Positions 53,101 through 59,448 of a DNA stretch of 64,000 nucleotides are shown here, piece after piece. Made by a program: the position numbers and the translations under genes. Position 1 is the stretch's first letter, and the number at the start of each line of letters is the position of its first letter. Source of the DNA: Camarhynchus parvulus (Eukaryota > Chordata > Aves > Passeriformes > Thraupidae); assembly GCF_901933205.1 (NCBI RefSeq), contig NC_044573.1:34754993-34818992 (forward strand), read 5' to 3'. The notes beneath the pieces were generated by a model. It searched no databases, had not been told where the DNA came from, and saw only the letters and a program-made list of their open reading frames with translations.

Positions 53101-54978
53101 TAAATAGCTGTCTCCAGCATACACACCAGTCACAAGCACCACATCTGCTTACAGAACTACCGGTACTGGAACTGTCACACTGGATCAGATCAGCTGACTG
53201 TAGCCTACCGACCTGAGTAACCAAGGCTAATGCCACACACAGCAGAAAAACACGCAACATCAAAAATAGTGATGTAAAAACTGTAATAAGAAGCCACCAA
53301 GTGTTTTTTCCTAATCCTGACAGGACTGCTGCATTAAGTTTTAAATGTCATAATTTAGGTGGATTTTACATTATAAAACTGAGGGACATTTTCACCATCC
53401 ATATGGAAGTTTGATTTTTGGTTTTTTTAATGTTACAAAGTTTCTCTGATAGTACACAAAAATGTATTTACATTGTCTGATGATTTTAAATTGCTAACTT
53501 CTGTGGGTTATGAACATGAAGTGTTAGAGGTACTTTTACATAATCAGGAATAGCTCCACCAGTTTTGAAATACAAGAAATCTTCACAGAAATATATATAT
53601 AACTTAGAGTATATTTTTAGCTGAACCAATGACACTAAGCTCTGTAATTATGCTTCAAATGTAAGCCTTTCCACAGCCATAAACTGCAAACTCCATTGTG
53701 CATACATTTTGTAATTTTCTGTGCTCTTTGATGTAATACTGGTATCACAACAGAACCCAGGCAAAAAGAGTATCTACCTTAAGGATTCCTCCAAGAACTC
53801 CCCAAAGAAGAAAATACACTGGAGTCCTGGGGCTACTGCTGGCCAGAACCCTGGCTGCATCCCTATGCTAGTGGATTAACTGGTTGCTACCAGAAAGAGA
53901 CAAACTGGATGGTAGAAGACACATCTTGTGCTAAAATAGCCCACATAAGATGAGCAAATCTGAATGCAATACAGTAATGTAACTACTGGTGTCCTTTTAA
54001 AATTATCTACCAGTGATGTTCTATTCCTCCTTTGCATATGCGTGTATTTGAAATCTTATTTCTACTAAACAAACTATTTTAGAGGCTTCTTTTATTAAAG
54101 AGAAGCAGGAATTATCTAACAGAAAAATGATAATGTAAGCAATGACTGCTTTGCAGCAGTACCATAAATATACTCTTTATTCAAGAATTTTAAAAGACAT
54201 TTCACTAATTAAAAGAATTTAAACTAAACTTGGCCTGAAATAAATCCGTTGAACAGAGAGATTTCTGAATTTCTGTTTGCCTCAAAGGTTAGAATAACAG
54301 GAAAGTATACATAAGAATAAAATGGTAAACTCGGGATTTGTACTAAAATGTCCATGAACAAAGAAATAGACATTGATTAACTGGTAAACATAAACATTTT
54401 TGCAATCACACAATTAACCTCCAGAAGATATTCTTGTACAGTCTCTCATACTGAAAAGGTTAAAAACTTAGCAAGATTAAAAACCAGAAATTATTAGACT
54501 GAAGACAGTTATTCAAGATTTCAGTTGACACGTATTAATAAACAAAGTTATTACGCTGAACAAAATTAAAATACACTGTAATTCTGGAGTATAATCTGTA
54601 CAGTTCAGTGGAATTTCACCAAGGGAAAGCATTCATTATTGATCAGCTATGGGTTTTGCTAGCATGTTTTTCCAGCCATGCTGTTTTAGCTGTTGTTCTT
54701 ATCATAATGCAGACGTTTAGACTAGTGGTTTTATTTAGTACAGTAAAATTTGTCAATCTGAGAACTGAATAGAGACAGAAAAAATATCTCTTGGTTTTGT
54801 CAAATACAGAGGCAAAAATAACGTTTCTGTCTTCAGCATTTCTTCATCACATACTCATCACAAAAGCAGCATACCTTTCCTGTTTGAGTGCATATTCCAG
54901 CATTTTGATTCTTCGCACTAGATCCTTCTTCAGATTTTCCTGTCCTTTCCTTTCACCTTGAAGAAAGGCGATCTGGGC
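8002..54978 (-). CDS. STRN: STRN (striatin), spliced coding sequence, exons 2-18 (5' end missing)
   Basis: Seventeen exons join in frame across GT-AG introns to give 701 residues and a TGA. With the roughly 78 residues encoded by exon 1 in mammals the protein would be about 779 residues, against 780 in human striatin (family knowledge). The order of parts is coiled coil, calmodulin-binding helix, acidic/serine linker and WD40 propeller. Striatin is a cytoplasmic and membrane-associated scaffold. Its coiled coil holds the PP2A A/C core and makes it the B''' subunit of STRIPAK, together with STRIP1/2, MOB4, PDCD10 and GCKIII kinases. Paralog assignment: exon 13 reads GGTDGLIHGWNTTNPNID and exon 14 reads IAPALNIFND, which fit STRN and not STRN3 (GGIDATIQWWN) or STRN4. 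Exon 1 and the promoter lie past the right edge. No frameshift or premature stop is seen. Confidence 0.97.
8172..8257 (-). other. STRN: STRN intron 17 (86 nt)
   Basis: GTAAGT...CTTTAG. It is close to the practical minimum for a vertebrate intron. It holds nothing but splice signals. Confidence 0.93.
8258..8344 (-). CDS. STRN: STRN exon 17: WD40 repeat 5, first part
   Basis: 87 nt, phase 1 at both ends. It encodes (G)KLIHSMVAHLDAVTSLAVD then PNGLYLMSG, with the blade completed by exon 18 (SHDCSIRLWN). AHLDAV carries Asp where human STRN has Glu and STRN3 has Asp. The donor is gtaagt and the acceptor is TTCAAAG. Confidence 0.97.
8345..9192 (-). other. STRN: STRN intron 16 (848 nt)
   Basis: GTATGC...TTCAAAG. 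No repeat, RNA gene or coding segment was recognised. Confidence 0.93.
9193..9300 (-). CDS. STRN: STRN exon 16: WD40 repeat 4
   Basis: 108 nt, phase 1 at both ends. It encodes (T)VSSSCQINRVISHPTLPIS then ITAHEDRHIKFYDNNT. INRVISHPTLPISITAHEDRHIKFYD is near-invariant in striatins. The residue pair before SSC differs from the human form as I recall it (VS against AN). The donor is gtatgc (weak) and the acceptor is TTCTTAG after a T run. Confidence 0.97.
9301..11578 (-). other. STRN: STRN intron 15 (2278 nt)
   Basis: GTATGT...TTCTTAG. It contains a short (TA)n/(AC)n stretch near 9800-9830 and a purine-rich GGGAGAAAGGGAGGGAAGAAG tract near 10520. Nothing coding was recognised. Confidence 0.92.
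11579..11719 (-). CDS. STRN: STRN exon 15: non-canonical propeller blade
   Basis: 141 nt, phase 1 at both ends. It encodes (E)MGIPSSVDLVSSDPSLMVA then SFNSGHTSIFNMETRQRILT and LESNVDT. This blade lacks the WD dipeptide, as in the family, but lies between canonical repeats 3 and 4. Replacements relative to human as I recall it include LM for HM in DPS(L/H)MVASF and NSGH for SKGY. The donor is gtatgt and the acceptor is TTCTAG. Confidence 0.96.
11720..13932 (-). other. STRN: STRN intron 14 (2213 nt)
   Basis: GTACAG...TTCTAG. It contains an A12 run at about 12886 beside an 18-nt near-palindrome (12897-12914), and a small repeated GCTTCCTGGTAAGC motif at 12707-12746. Nothing coding was recognised. 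Confidence 0.92.
12897..12914. repeat. 18-nt inverted repeat beside an A12 run
   Basis: AGCCCTAA, spacer TG, then TTAGGGCT, with perfect 8-bp arms directly after a poly(A) run. The arms include telomere-like TTAGGG, once only. Confidence 0.65.
13933..14100 (-). CDS. STRN: STRN exon 14: WD40 repeat 3
   Basis: 168 nt, phase 1 at both ends. It encodes (D)PSVLRGAFVGHTDAVWGLV then YSGAHQRLLSCSADGTIRLW and KATEIAPALNIFNDNQ. This is a canonical WD blade: GHTDAVWGL, then LLSCSADGTIRLW. The donor is gtacag, which is weak, so exon skipping is conceivable and would remove one blade in frame (inference). Continuing past the donor the frame reads GTENYPILKF and further intron sequence, which is not coding. 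Confidence 0.97.
14101..14945 (-). other. STRN: STRN intron 13 (845 nt)
   Basis: GTACGT...TTCACAG. No repeat or gene was recognised. Confidence 0.92.
14946..15067 (-). CDS. STRN: STRN exon 13: WD40 repeat 2
   Basis: 122 nt. It encodes GPVLCVVMSSNGEQCYSGGT then DGLIHGWNTTNPNIDPYDSY and the split Asp. The blade ends in the WD-like pair GW. This exon is diagnostic for STRN, since STRN3 has GPVLSLAISSNGEQCFSGGI and IQWWN. The donor is gtacgt, which departs from consensus at positions +4 and +5. The acceptor is TTCCAG. Confidence 0.97.
15068..15740 (-). other. STRN: STRN intron 12 (673 nt)
   Basis: GTAAGT...TTCCAG. No repeat or gene was recognised. Confidence 0.92.
15741..15788 (-). CDS. STRN: STRN exon 12: 48-nt exon between WD repeats 1 and 2
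   Basis: This short exon is phase 2 at both ends. It encodes (K)SASLDVEPIYTFRAH, the strand linking WD blade 1 to blade 2. It ends AA, and the next exon supplies T, so the residue after AH is Asn where mammalian STRN has Lys. Being 48 nt and symmetric, it could be skipped without a frameshift. The donor is a strong gtaagt. Confidence 0.95.
15789..16742 (-). other. STRN: STRN intron 11 (954 nt)
   Basis: GTAAGA...ATTTAG. It contains an AT/GT-rich simple stretch of alternating TATATGCATGTATG and TACATATA type at 16360-16430. Nothing coding was recognised. Confidence 0.92.
16743..16918 (-). CDS. STRN: STRN exon 11: WD40 repeat 1
   Basis: 176 nt, entered in phase 0. It encodes IANNKDALRKTWNPKFTLRS then HFDGIRGLAFHPVEPVLITA and SEDHTLKMWNLQKTAPAK. 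The blade shows the expected H-x-G-I-R...AFHP...SEDHTLKMWN signature. One residue differs from the mammalian form I recall: Gly instead of Ala in GIR(A/G)LAFHP. The acceptor follows an A/T run and the donor is gtaaga. Confidence 0.97.
18067..18087. repeat. 21-nt perfect inverted repeat
   Basis: ACTGAGCCAA, a one-base spacer (G), then TTGGCTCAGT. The arms are perfect 10-mers. It lies in intron 10, and no function is known. Confidence 0.7.
20020..20290 (-). mobile_element. CR1 LINE fragment (3' ORF region)
   Basis: Read on the plus strand, GTGGCCCAAAACTGCATACAG, CTGCTGGCCATGATACTCCTA and nearby blocks follow the antisense CR1 consensus in the right order (GGGCCCAAAACTGCACACAG ... CTGCTGGCCACGCT...). 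The element is therefore in minus orientation, the same as STRN. It is truncated at both ends and clearly diverged, so it is an old insertion. The boundaries are approximate. Confidence 0.6.
20521..20657 (-). CDS. STRN: STRN exon 10: linker just before the propeller
   Basis: 137 nt, phase 1 in and phase 0 out. It encodes (V)EALTFPPSSGKSFIMGTDE then ALENELGLGELAGLTVANEA and DSLTYD. GKSFIMG and LGLGELAGLTV are conserved striatin-family motifs that precede the WD40 domain. The donor is gtaagt and the acceptor is TTGCAG. Confidence 0.96.
21711..22053 (-). mobile_element. 5'-truncated CR1 LINE with intact 3' tail
   Basis: On the plus strand it opens with ATCACAGAATCATAGAAT, the reverse complement of the CR1 octamer tail. 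GGTTTGGGTTGGAAAGGACC, CCAGCCCCCTGCCATGGGCA and TCTGGACAACCTGTT follow, ending at CTGGAAGGCTGCCA. This is the classic avian CR1 3' end in minus orientation. The 5' truncation to about 340 bp is typical of target-primed LINE insertion. It is the least diverged CR1 here, so probably the youngest. No reverse transcriptase frame remains. Confidence 0.93.
22401..22435. repeat. (TG)n / (TATG) simple repeat
   Basis: Eight TG units followed by TATGTATACATACATACAT. It is a potential polymorphic microsatellite in intron 9. Confidence 0.85.
22810..22953 (-). CDS. STRN: STRN exon 9: linker
   Basis: 144 nt, phase 1 at both ends. It encodes (R)PNRSKLQDMLANLRDVDDL then PSLQPSVAPSSRPSSSRLIE and HEINRTDE. The NRSKLQDMLANLRDVD helix is characteristic of STRN, and a Ser/Pro-rich disordered stretch follows it. 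The donor is gtaaat, a non-consensus form at +5. The acceptor is GGTTAG. Confidence 0.96.
22954..25892 (-). other. STRN: STRN intron 8 (2939 nt)
   Basis: GTAAGT...GGTTAG. Apart from a CR1-tail-like octamer pair at 23740-23754 I see nothing beyond AT-rich unique sequence. Confidence 0.92.
23740..23754 (+). repeat. Possible CR1 tail relic
   Basis: ATTCTATGATTCTAT is nearly two units of the CR1 tail octamer, in plus orientation. The preceding sequence is not recognisably CR1, so it may be a very short or eroded insertion, or chance. Confidence 0.3.
25893..26003 (-). CDS. STRN: STRN exon 8: basic KKERKGKKG segment
   Basis: 111 nt, phase 1 at both ends. It encodes (E)KEDQCLMPEAWNVDQGVIT and KLKEQYKKERKGKKGVK(R). 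The QYKKERKGKKGVK stretch is a highly conserved basic block. The preceding EDQCLMPEAWNVDQGVI matches STRN (STRN3 has DLSPTAEVWDVDQGLI), which supports the paralog call. The donor is gtaagt and the acceptor is GTTTAG. Confidence 0.97.
27175..27645 (+). mobile_element. CR1 LINE fragment (end of ORF2 region)
   Basis: AAAGACCTAGGGATCCT, ACCAACAATATCCTGGGCTG, ATTAACAAGAATGTAACCAA, GTTCCCCTGTGTTGGGCACT, TGTGAGACCACAATTTGGAG and AGCTTCAAGGAGGGGCTGAG follow the CR1 sense consensus (GACCTAGGGGT ... AATATCCTGGG ... GGCACTGGTGAGACC...). The element is antisense to STRN. It has many substitutions and a gap after the GGAGTA block, so it is an old copy without an open reading frame. Confidence 0.85.
27970..27986 (+). 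repeat. A17 homopolymer
   Basis: An uninterrupted run of 17 A, followed by GTTTAAATAG. It could be the tail of a lost retroposon, but no retroposed body is recognisable to its left. Confidence 0.85.
29711..29846 (-). CDS. STRN: STRN exon 7: serine/acidic linker
   Basis: 136 nt, phase 0 in and phase 1 out. It encodes IVRKRVLSDSSEDRDTEEAL then KEFDFLVTSDDGDGESRSSG and DGTDW. The EALKEFDFLVT core is shared by STRN, STRN3 and STRN4. The stretch after it is rich in Asp and Ser and resembles casein-kinase-type sites (inference). The donor is gtaagg and the acceptor is CCCTTCAG. Confidence 0.96.
29847..31667 (-). other. STRN: STRN intron 6 (1821 nt)
   Basis: GTGAGT...CTTCAG. No repeat or gene was recognised. 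Confidence 0.92.
31668..31803 (-). CDS. STRN: STRN exon 6: acidic linker
   Basis: 136 nt after the 11.4 kb intron 5. It encodes (G)KPELTDSASLLETFKFLEN, then AAADFSDEEDEEDIEGREK and a Thr-rich end finishing DTAT in phase 0. The FKFLENAAADFSDEEDE block is the striatin acidic patch. The acceptor lies just after a short (TTG)n tract on the transcribed strand, and the donor is gtgagt. Confidence 0.95.
39231..39259. repeat. 29-nt imperfect inverted repeat
   Basis: ACTCAGTGTTGG, a 4-nt loop, then CCAAACACTGAGT. It pairs over 12 bp with one bulged A. It is too short for a microRNA precursor. Confidence 0.6.
41519..41542. repeat. 24-nt near-perfect palindrome
   Basis: TGTTCAACATG, spacer AC, then CATGTTGAACA. 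The 11-bp arms are perfect. The half-site GTTCAAC...GTTGAAC could be a dimer-binding site, but no known factor is claimed. Confidence 0.7.
43170..43334 (-). CDS. STRN: STRN exon 5: calmodulin-binding helix and linker
   Basis: 165 nt, phase 2 at both ends, so skipping it would keep the frame. It begins YLQEVGYTDTILDVKSKRVR then ALLGLSSDASEKE and continues to NAMI, ending with a Gly split by the intron. The first half is strongly conserved. The second half (after ALLG) is the fast-evolving linker and appears one residue shorter than human striatin as I recall it. The donor is gtaagc and the acceptor is CCTTCAG. Confidence 0.96.
43335..45169 (-). other. STRN: STRN intron 4 (1835 nt)
   Basis: GTAAGT...CCTTCAG. 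It contains a 48-bp tandem duplication close to the 3' splice site and a small CpG cluster (44375-44415). Confidence 0.92.
43402..43493. repeat. 48-bp tandem duplication, two copies
   Basis: Copies begin CTGAACTTCTCCCTGAACTC at 43402 and 43450, run about 44 bp each with one mismatch (CCCTTAGC against CCCTAAGC), and have period 48. On the transcribed strand they lie about 70-160 nt before the exon 5 acceptor. The unit itself contains an internal CTGAACT repeat. Confidence 0.9.
45170..45248 (-). CDS. STRN: STRN exon 4: start of calmodulin-binding helix
   Basis: 79 nt. It encodes (D)EGNETEIQPPQNSQLIWKQ then GRQLLRQ. The basic, amphipathic WKQGRQLLRQ segment runs into exon 5 (YLQEVGYTD) and is the Ca2+-dependent calmodulin-binding site of the family (about residues 149-166 in mammals, family knowledge). 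The exon ends in phase 2 (CA|G), with donor gtaagt. Confidence 0.96.
45249..47598 (-). other. STRN: STRN intron 3 (2350 nt)
   Basis: GTAAGA...TTTCAG. It contains a 46-bp-period imperfect tandem repeat (45445-45515), an (AAAC)n run near 45740 and an A-rich run near 45850. Nothing coding was recognised. Confidence 0.92.
45445..45515. repeat. Imperfect direct repeat, period 46
   Basis: TCCTACTCTATGAGAGCAAG at 45445 recurs as TCCTACTCTATGAGAACAAG at 45491, both followed by TTCC. The intervening sequence is CT-rich. Confidence 0.8.
47599..47672 (-). CDS. STRN: STRN exon 3: end of coiled coil
   Basis: 74 nt between acceptor CCTTGCAG and donor gtaaga. The first base completes the Arg split across intron 2, then AKYHKLKYGTELNQGDMKPP and NYDS follow. 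The KYHKLKYGTELNQGD block is nearly invariant in all striatins. The exon leaves one base (G), which with exon 4 makes Asp. It closes the coiled coil and enters a hydrophilic stretch. Confidence 0.97.
47673..54874 (-). other. STRN: STRN intron 2 (7202 nt)
   Basis: GTATGC...CTTGCAG. It is mostly AT-rich unique sequence. It contains a CpG-enriched patch with short open frames on both strands (about 51750-51990). No transposon was identified with confidence and no exon was recognised. Confidence 0.92.
54875..54978 (-). CDS. STRN: STRN exon 2: coiled coil
   Basis: 104 nt, entered in phase 0 after a TTTTGCAG acceptor and left at AG|gtatg. It encodes AQIAFLQGERKGQENLKKDL followed by VRRIKMLEYALKQER. 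The heptad pattern of I/L/M residues with dense K/E/R is the striatin coiled coil, which dimerises and binds the PP2A scaffold subunit and STRIP1 (family knowledge). It is the most 5' exon in the window. The preceding residues, including the caveolin-binding motif, must come from exon 1 beyond position 64000. The sequence is essentially identical to mammalian striatin as I recall it. Confidence 0.97.
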
Positions 54979-57684
54979 CTGCAAAAGCAAGTGTTCAATT
55001 TAGAATCTGCTTGCTCAAACTTATTCAGCTTAGCTCTTAAGTGTGTGTGTCTTCCAAAGTTAATTTAATATTCATTTGTAGAGTTCAAAAAGACTTGGCT
55101 TACTATGCTTCATAAACATTAAACACTTACAAAAACCACTGCAGAGATAAGCCTTCTAAACAGCATGCTCACTAAAATAAAAAAAAAGGAAAGAAAAAGA
55201 TAAGAAATAAAGCAATTTTGGTTTGTTTAACAGGGTTTGTTTTCTCTCTTGGATAAACACTCCATAAAGGATAAGGAATGGATAAAATAAGCATACAAAA
55301 AGCCTTCAGCAGATAAAAGTATTCACCAACAATAAGCAAGAGAAGATGATAAAGTATTTTTGCTCACTAACTGAAGTAGTGTACAATTAAGATATCATTC
55401 TATAGATACATGTCAGATACATGACACTAGTAAAAAAAACCTGATGTAAACCATGTTCAGCTAAAATAAGAACAAAAAAACTAAACCCCTGTTTGTAATA
55501 CAGGGTTAAGCGTTAATTATGATACTTACTAAAATAGGTTAAGGAAAGCTCTCCAGAAATACTATAATTAAGAGAGGAAGAAAAAGGAAAACAGGGAAAG
55601 GTATTTTGGTGAGGGAGACAAGGAGAGAAATGGTACATAAGTAAATAAAAGTGAAGTAGAAAATAGACAGCTAACCTCTATCAACTTCCAGCACAAGTAT
55701 TTAGTTGCCTGTGAAAAATCTCCTTTAAATAGATAATTACAACAAACACAAGATATTAATTCCTAATCACAAAGGAAGAACTCCCTGATTTTCTACCTAA
55801 TGCTCAAATCATGAGGCAAGTTCTTACACTTGCTCAACTCACAAATACACTTTTAGGCAAAAATACCTGCAGGCAGTCACCACTTCGTGCCTCAGCCTCA
55901 CCTGCCATTTCCAGGATCAGAAGCTTTCTGCACCTCTACAGCCAAGTCACCAGGCATCTCATCTGTGTCTTGAGAAGCACAGACAGGATAAATGGCAACT
56001 GGTCTACACAATCAGCTGTTGAGCATGACAACCTATAATCCTTTCATTTAAATAAATGCTCAGGAAAGTGGGATTAAAAATGAGCAGGAATATCCTATCC
56101 TCACCTGTTACAACCTTGCAAGCAGTCCCCAGATATTTTAGTTAATGGAAATAGCTGCTTCCAAAGAATCTGACTGCAGATTTTCACCCCAAGGCGAGAA
56201 AAAACCAAGTCACTAAATGTCATTTTCTCTCCAACAACTATAAAGAGAAGGCACACAACTAACTCAGTTGAATTTTGGTGACCAGGAAAGATGAATCTTA
56301 CACCAAAAGCCCATTTGTTGGTGGCCAGCAATAGCAGCTGCTCTAAAATATCACACCAGCTGACATAATTTTATTGCTCAAGTACAGTCAGTAAATAGCT
56401 TGACAGACACCTGAAGGATCCTTCACTGCCAGTCACCAACTAGATCAGCCAGTTTATGACAAGAGAAAAACACTGGCTGCTCTCCAACTAAGTCACTCTT
56501 CTCCTTCAAAAGGGCAAATACATTTGAATTCCAAAAAAAAAAAAAGTCAGTTGAATCAAAAGAAAGATCTCTCACTCTGGCATTAACTACAATTGAATTC
56601 TAATGTCAACTTTATGCTCAGGTTTAAAGAAAGGCACAGGAGAAATAAATGCTGATGCTGGAGTCAGCATTTCCTACGCTGAGGAATGTAACTGAGCGAG
56701 AAGCATCCCAACTCAACAAGGTCAGCATCCCTCCCAAGAGGAGCATCTCAGGCACATGTAACTTAGTTTGCAGTAACTGCACAGACACACAGATTCTCAC
56801 TCCCTATCTCCACACAGTCCCAGCAGAACTGACACACAGTCTTCCCATCAAAAGGGAGAGAACATCAAACGTACTTTTAAAAACAGAAATCATGGTGTAA
56901 ATATGTATTTGGCTGGAATGAAGAAGATCATCCAATGCCATCAGGACACAAGCTGAAGTGATCTATTATGTGACCTGCTGTCTGCAAGCAATTTCTAGCC
57001 AAGAATGAACTGACTGAACATGCTGGAATGAAGCATTTTTACCCAGAAGGCTGGCAAACAACGCGGCTCACACACTGCTACACTACAAAGGTCAAAGCAG
57101 CATTTCTGTTCTAACAGCTGAGGCTAAAGTCATCTTCCACTGGTAGCAGCCTAAACTAAATTAAAAAATGCAACTTCTCAGTAGTTTTAACAGTTTCCTT
57201 TTGTAAGACAGAGAGACATAAATGGATATGACTGAGAATTATCATACCACATCTCCTTCATGTGGACATCTTTTGTTGTCAGTAATACCTCCATACTCTT
57301 AATGATGTCTTAGAAGTTTTCTTTTTCCTGGATTTTCAAGAAGTACTTGTGTTTCTTACTTAAAATGCACACAGCAACAACAGACGAATCTCCAGCCCTA
57401 CACAAGCTTATTGCTAGGATCCTTCAAGGTTAATAAATATATAATTTACAGATAGGAAGTTTTACTGGGACTTCCAGAAACTGAGAATAATTTTGCTCTC
57501 TCCTTGGAGGCTGCATGGTTTCTAGCATAGTTTGTTCATGCTTTTCTTCAGAGTAGCATCCTTATGCCTAATACTCACTATTTTTGAAGAATTCTGGCTC
57601 TGGAAATGAGAATACTTATATTTGATCATTTTTGTAACTTAGAGAAATATTCCCTTTCTTTTCCACAAGATGTTAGCAACCCTT

Positions 57685-57720
57685 AAATATATATATATAT
57701 ATAAATATATATATATAAAT
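57685..57720. repeat. (TA)n microsatellite
   Basis: About 36 bases of alternating TA with two ATAAAT interruptions. It abuts the left boundary of the first copy of the duplicated 134-bp segment. Confidence 0.9.
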
Positions 57721-57847
57721 GTTGTTGACTTCCTAATACTGGCTTAGCAGCCATAACAACATAATTAAATCATGAAATCACATCTTAGTAAGTCCAGATT
57801 TTACCAATGTTTAAAATGTACACTGAAATTTATAATTCCTTGAATCA
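57714..57847 (+). repeat. Dispersed direct repeat, copy 1
   Basis: 134 bp from TATAAATGTTGTTGACTTCC to TATAATTCCTTGAATCA. It is the same as 59316-59448 except for a single one-base indel (CAGCCATAAC against CAGCCTAAC). The flanks differ. It is not recognised as a transposon. Confidence 0.95.
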
Positions 57848-58720
57848 TTTGTACATGTACTGAGTAATTACAATTACATCAGCCTCAGTGGACAATAAAA
57901 ATCAGTTATACATGTAAGCTTAAATGTTATTTGAGAAATTCTCAATACCGATATTCAGATTTGCTTATATTGCACGGAAGGACAGTATTAAAATAATAAC
58001 TGAAATTTTATATTAACAATAATGTACTAACAGTTCATAACGTCTTAAGCAGATTTCATTCTTTAAATTTTCATTCTTTTGGCAATTCACCGAAAATATG
58101 CAAAGGTACCTAAATATTCATACCATAAAATAAAACACTTTGCAGATAAATGCAAACTGAATAAACAAGTACAATGAGTTGAAATATCTAAAATGACAAA
58201 TTATGACATGTAGAAGTATTTTCACAGTCTCTAGAACAATCCAGTGGCAACTGTAGGATCACTATTTCCAACTAAAACACATAGACAACGCCTGTCTAAA
58301 TGTCTGTGCAAACACTTAATGTGCAGGAGGTCTGGGTTGAAACATGATGAAAATTGTAACTGAACGGCACAACTACATTTTTCTCATGTTTCAGGCACAA
58401 ATGACAGAACTTTACCAATAGACTGAGACTCCACAGGTGACTTCCCATGGCTGCAGCTTTAACCCAAATCAAATCTGCAGCCTGAGCTACACCTGAGGAA
58501 GAAGAGGAGCAAAGGAGATTCCCTTCCACTTTGAGTAATCTGCAACACTGTTCTACACTCGTGTTTTGGCCACTCCTGGGAAAGTTTGCCAAAAATTTCA
58601 AGAATTCGCAAATACTCCCAACAAACAGGTTCTGTGACAACTGACCTTCTAGGTAATAAGGTTAAAATGCATCAAGTTGTAAGCCAGTCTTTGCAAACCT
58701 CAAAATTGCCTATGGGGATC

Positions 58721-58830
58721 CCGCAAAACCTCGTATTGTTCCTTGCCTTATGGGTGGGGCGCATCGTCTCCATAAAGCACCCGGCCCCGCTGGCTCCACG
58801 GCAAGAATCAAGGCAGGACCCGCCTCGGGT
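58721..58830. promoter_or_regulatory. CpG-dense patch in intron 1 (possible cis-element)
   Basis: Nine CpG dinucleotides in 110 bp, with GGGTGGGGCGC (SP/KLF-like) and CCCGGCCCCGC, in an intron with very few CpGs. It could be an enhancer, an alternative promoter, or a fragment of a GC-rich mobile element such as an LTR. Sequence alone does not decide. Confidence 0.3.
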
Positions 58831-59315
58831 TTATTCCAGGCTAAGTGCTACAAGTTACTGTATTCCAACTCAACTGTGACATTAAGATCAAGAGAGAAGG
58901 AGAAAACAAAATCAACAAAAAAGCCAAAATCAAACCAAACAAAAATAGCCACCACAAAACCAGAGAACACTGGAAAAAGACATGCCTGGAACTGTCTATT
59001 TCAGCTGCAATTGTTGAGTCCAGGGTTTTTTTTTCCACTTCATCTCACAGAATTTTTTTGTATGACCAACTGCAACGTAGCCTAGAAGTGTCATACACAT
59101 GGTCTACATTATAGCACTCTACTACCTTAACTAGTCCACTTCTTTATTAAGAGGTTTCAAAAATAACATTCATTCTTATATTAAAAAAATTTTCCAAGAC
59201 AACAACACTAGTGTTCTACAAAATTCCCCAAAGGACTCTAATGTCATGTTACTTTGAAGCAGACAAAAAGGTGATACAATGTTTTAGGTAGCACTGGGCT
59301 AGAAACAACTCTTTC

Positions 59316-59448
59316 TATAAATGTTGTTGACTTCCTAATACTGGCTTAGCAGCCTAACAACATAATTAAATCATGAAATCACATCTTAGTAAGTCCAGAT
59401 TTTACCAATGTTTAAAATGTACACTGAAATTTATAATTCCTTGAATCA
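59316..59448 (+). repeat. Dispersed direct repeat, copy 2
   Basis: 133 bp, matching 57714-57847 with one base missing. It lies in direct orientation about 1.6 kb to the right. The left breakpoint shares TATAAAT with the microsatellite edge at copy 1. Confidence 0.95.

Noticed and set aside
53150..53230. ACACTGGATCAGATCA, resembling an old amniote repeat
   Set aside because: Only a short match from memory. The following bases do not continue a consensus I can state, so it was not annotated.
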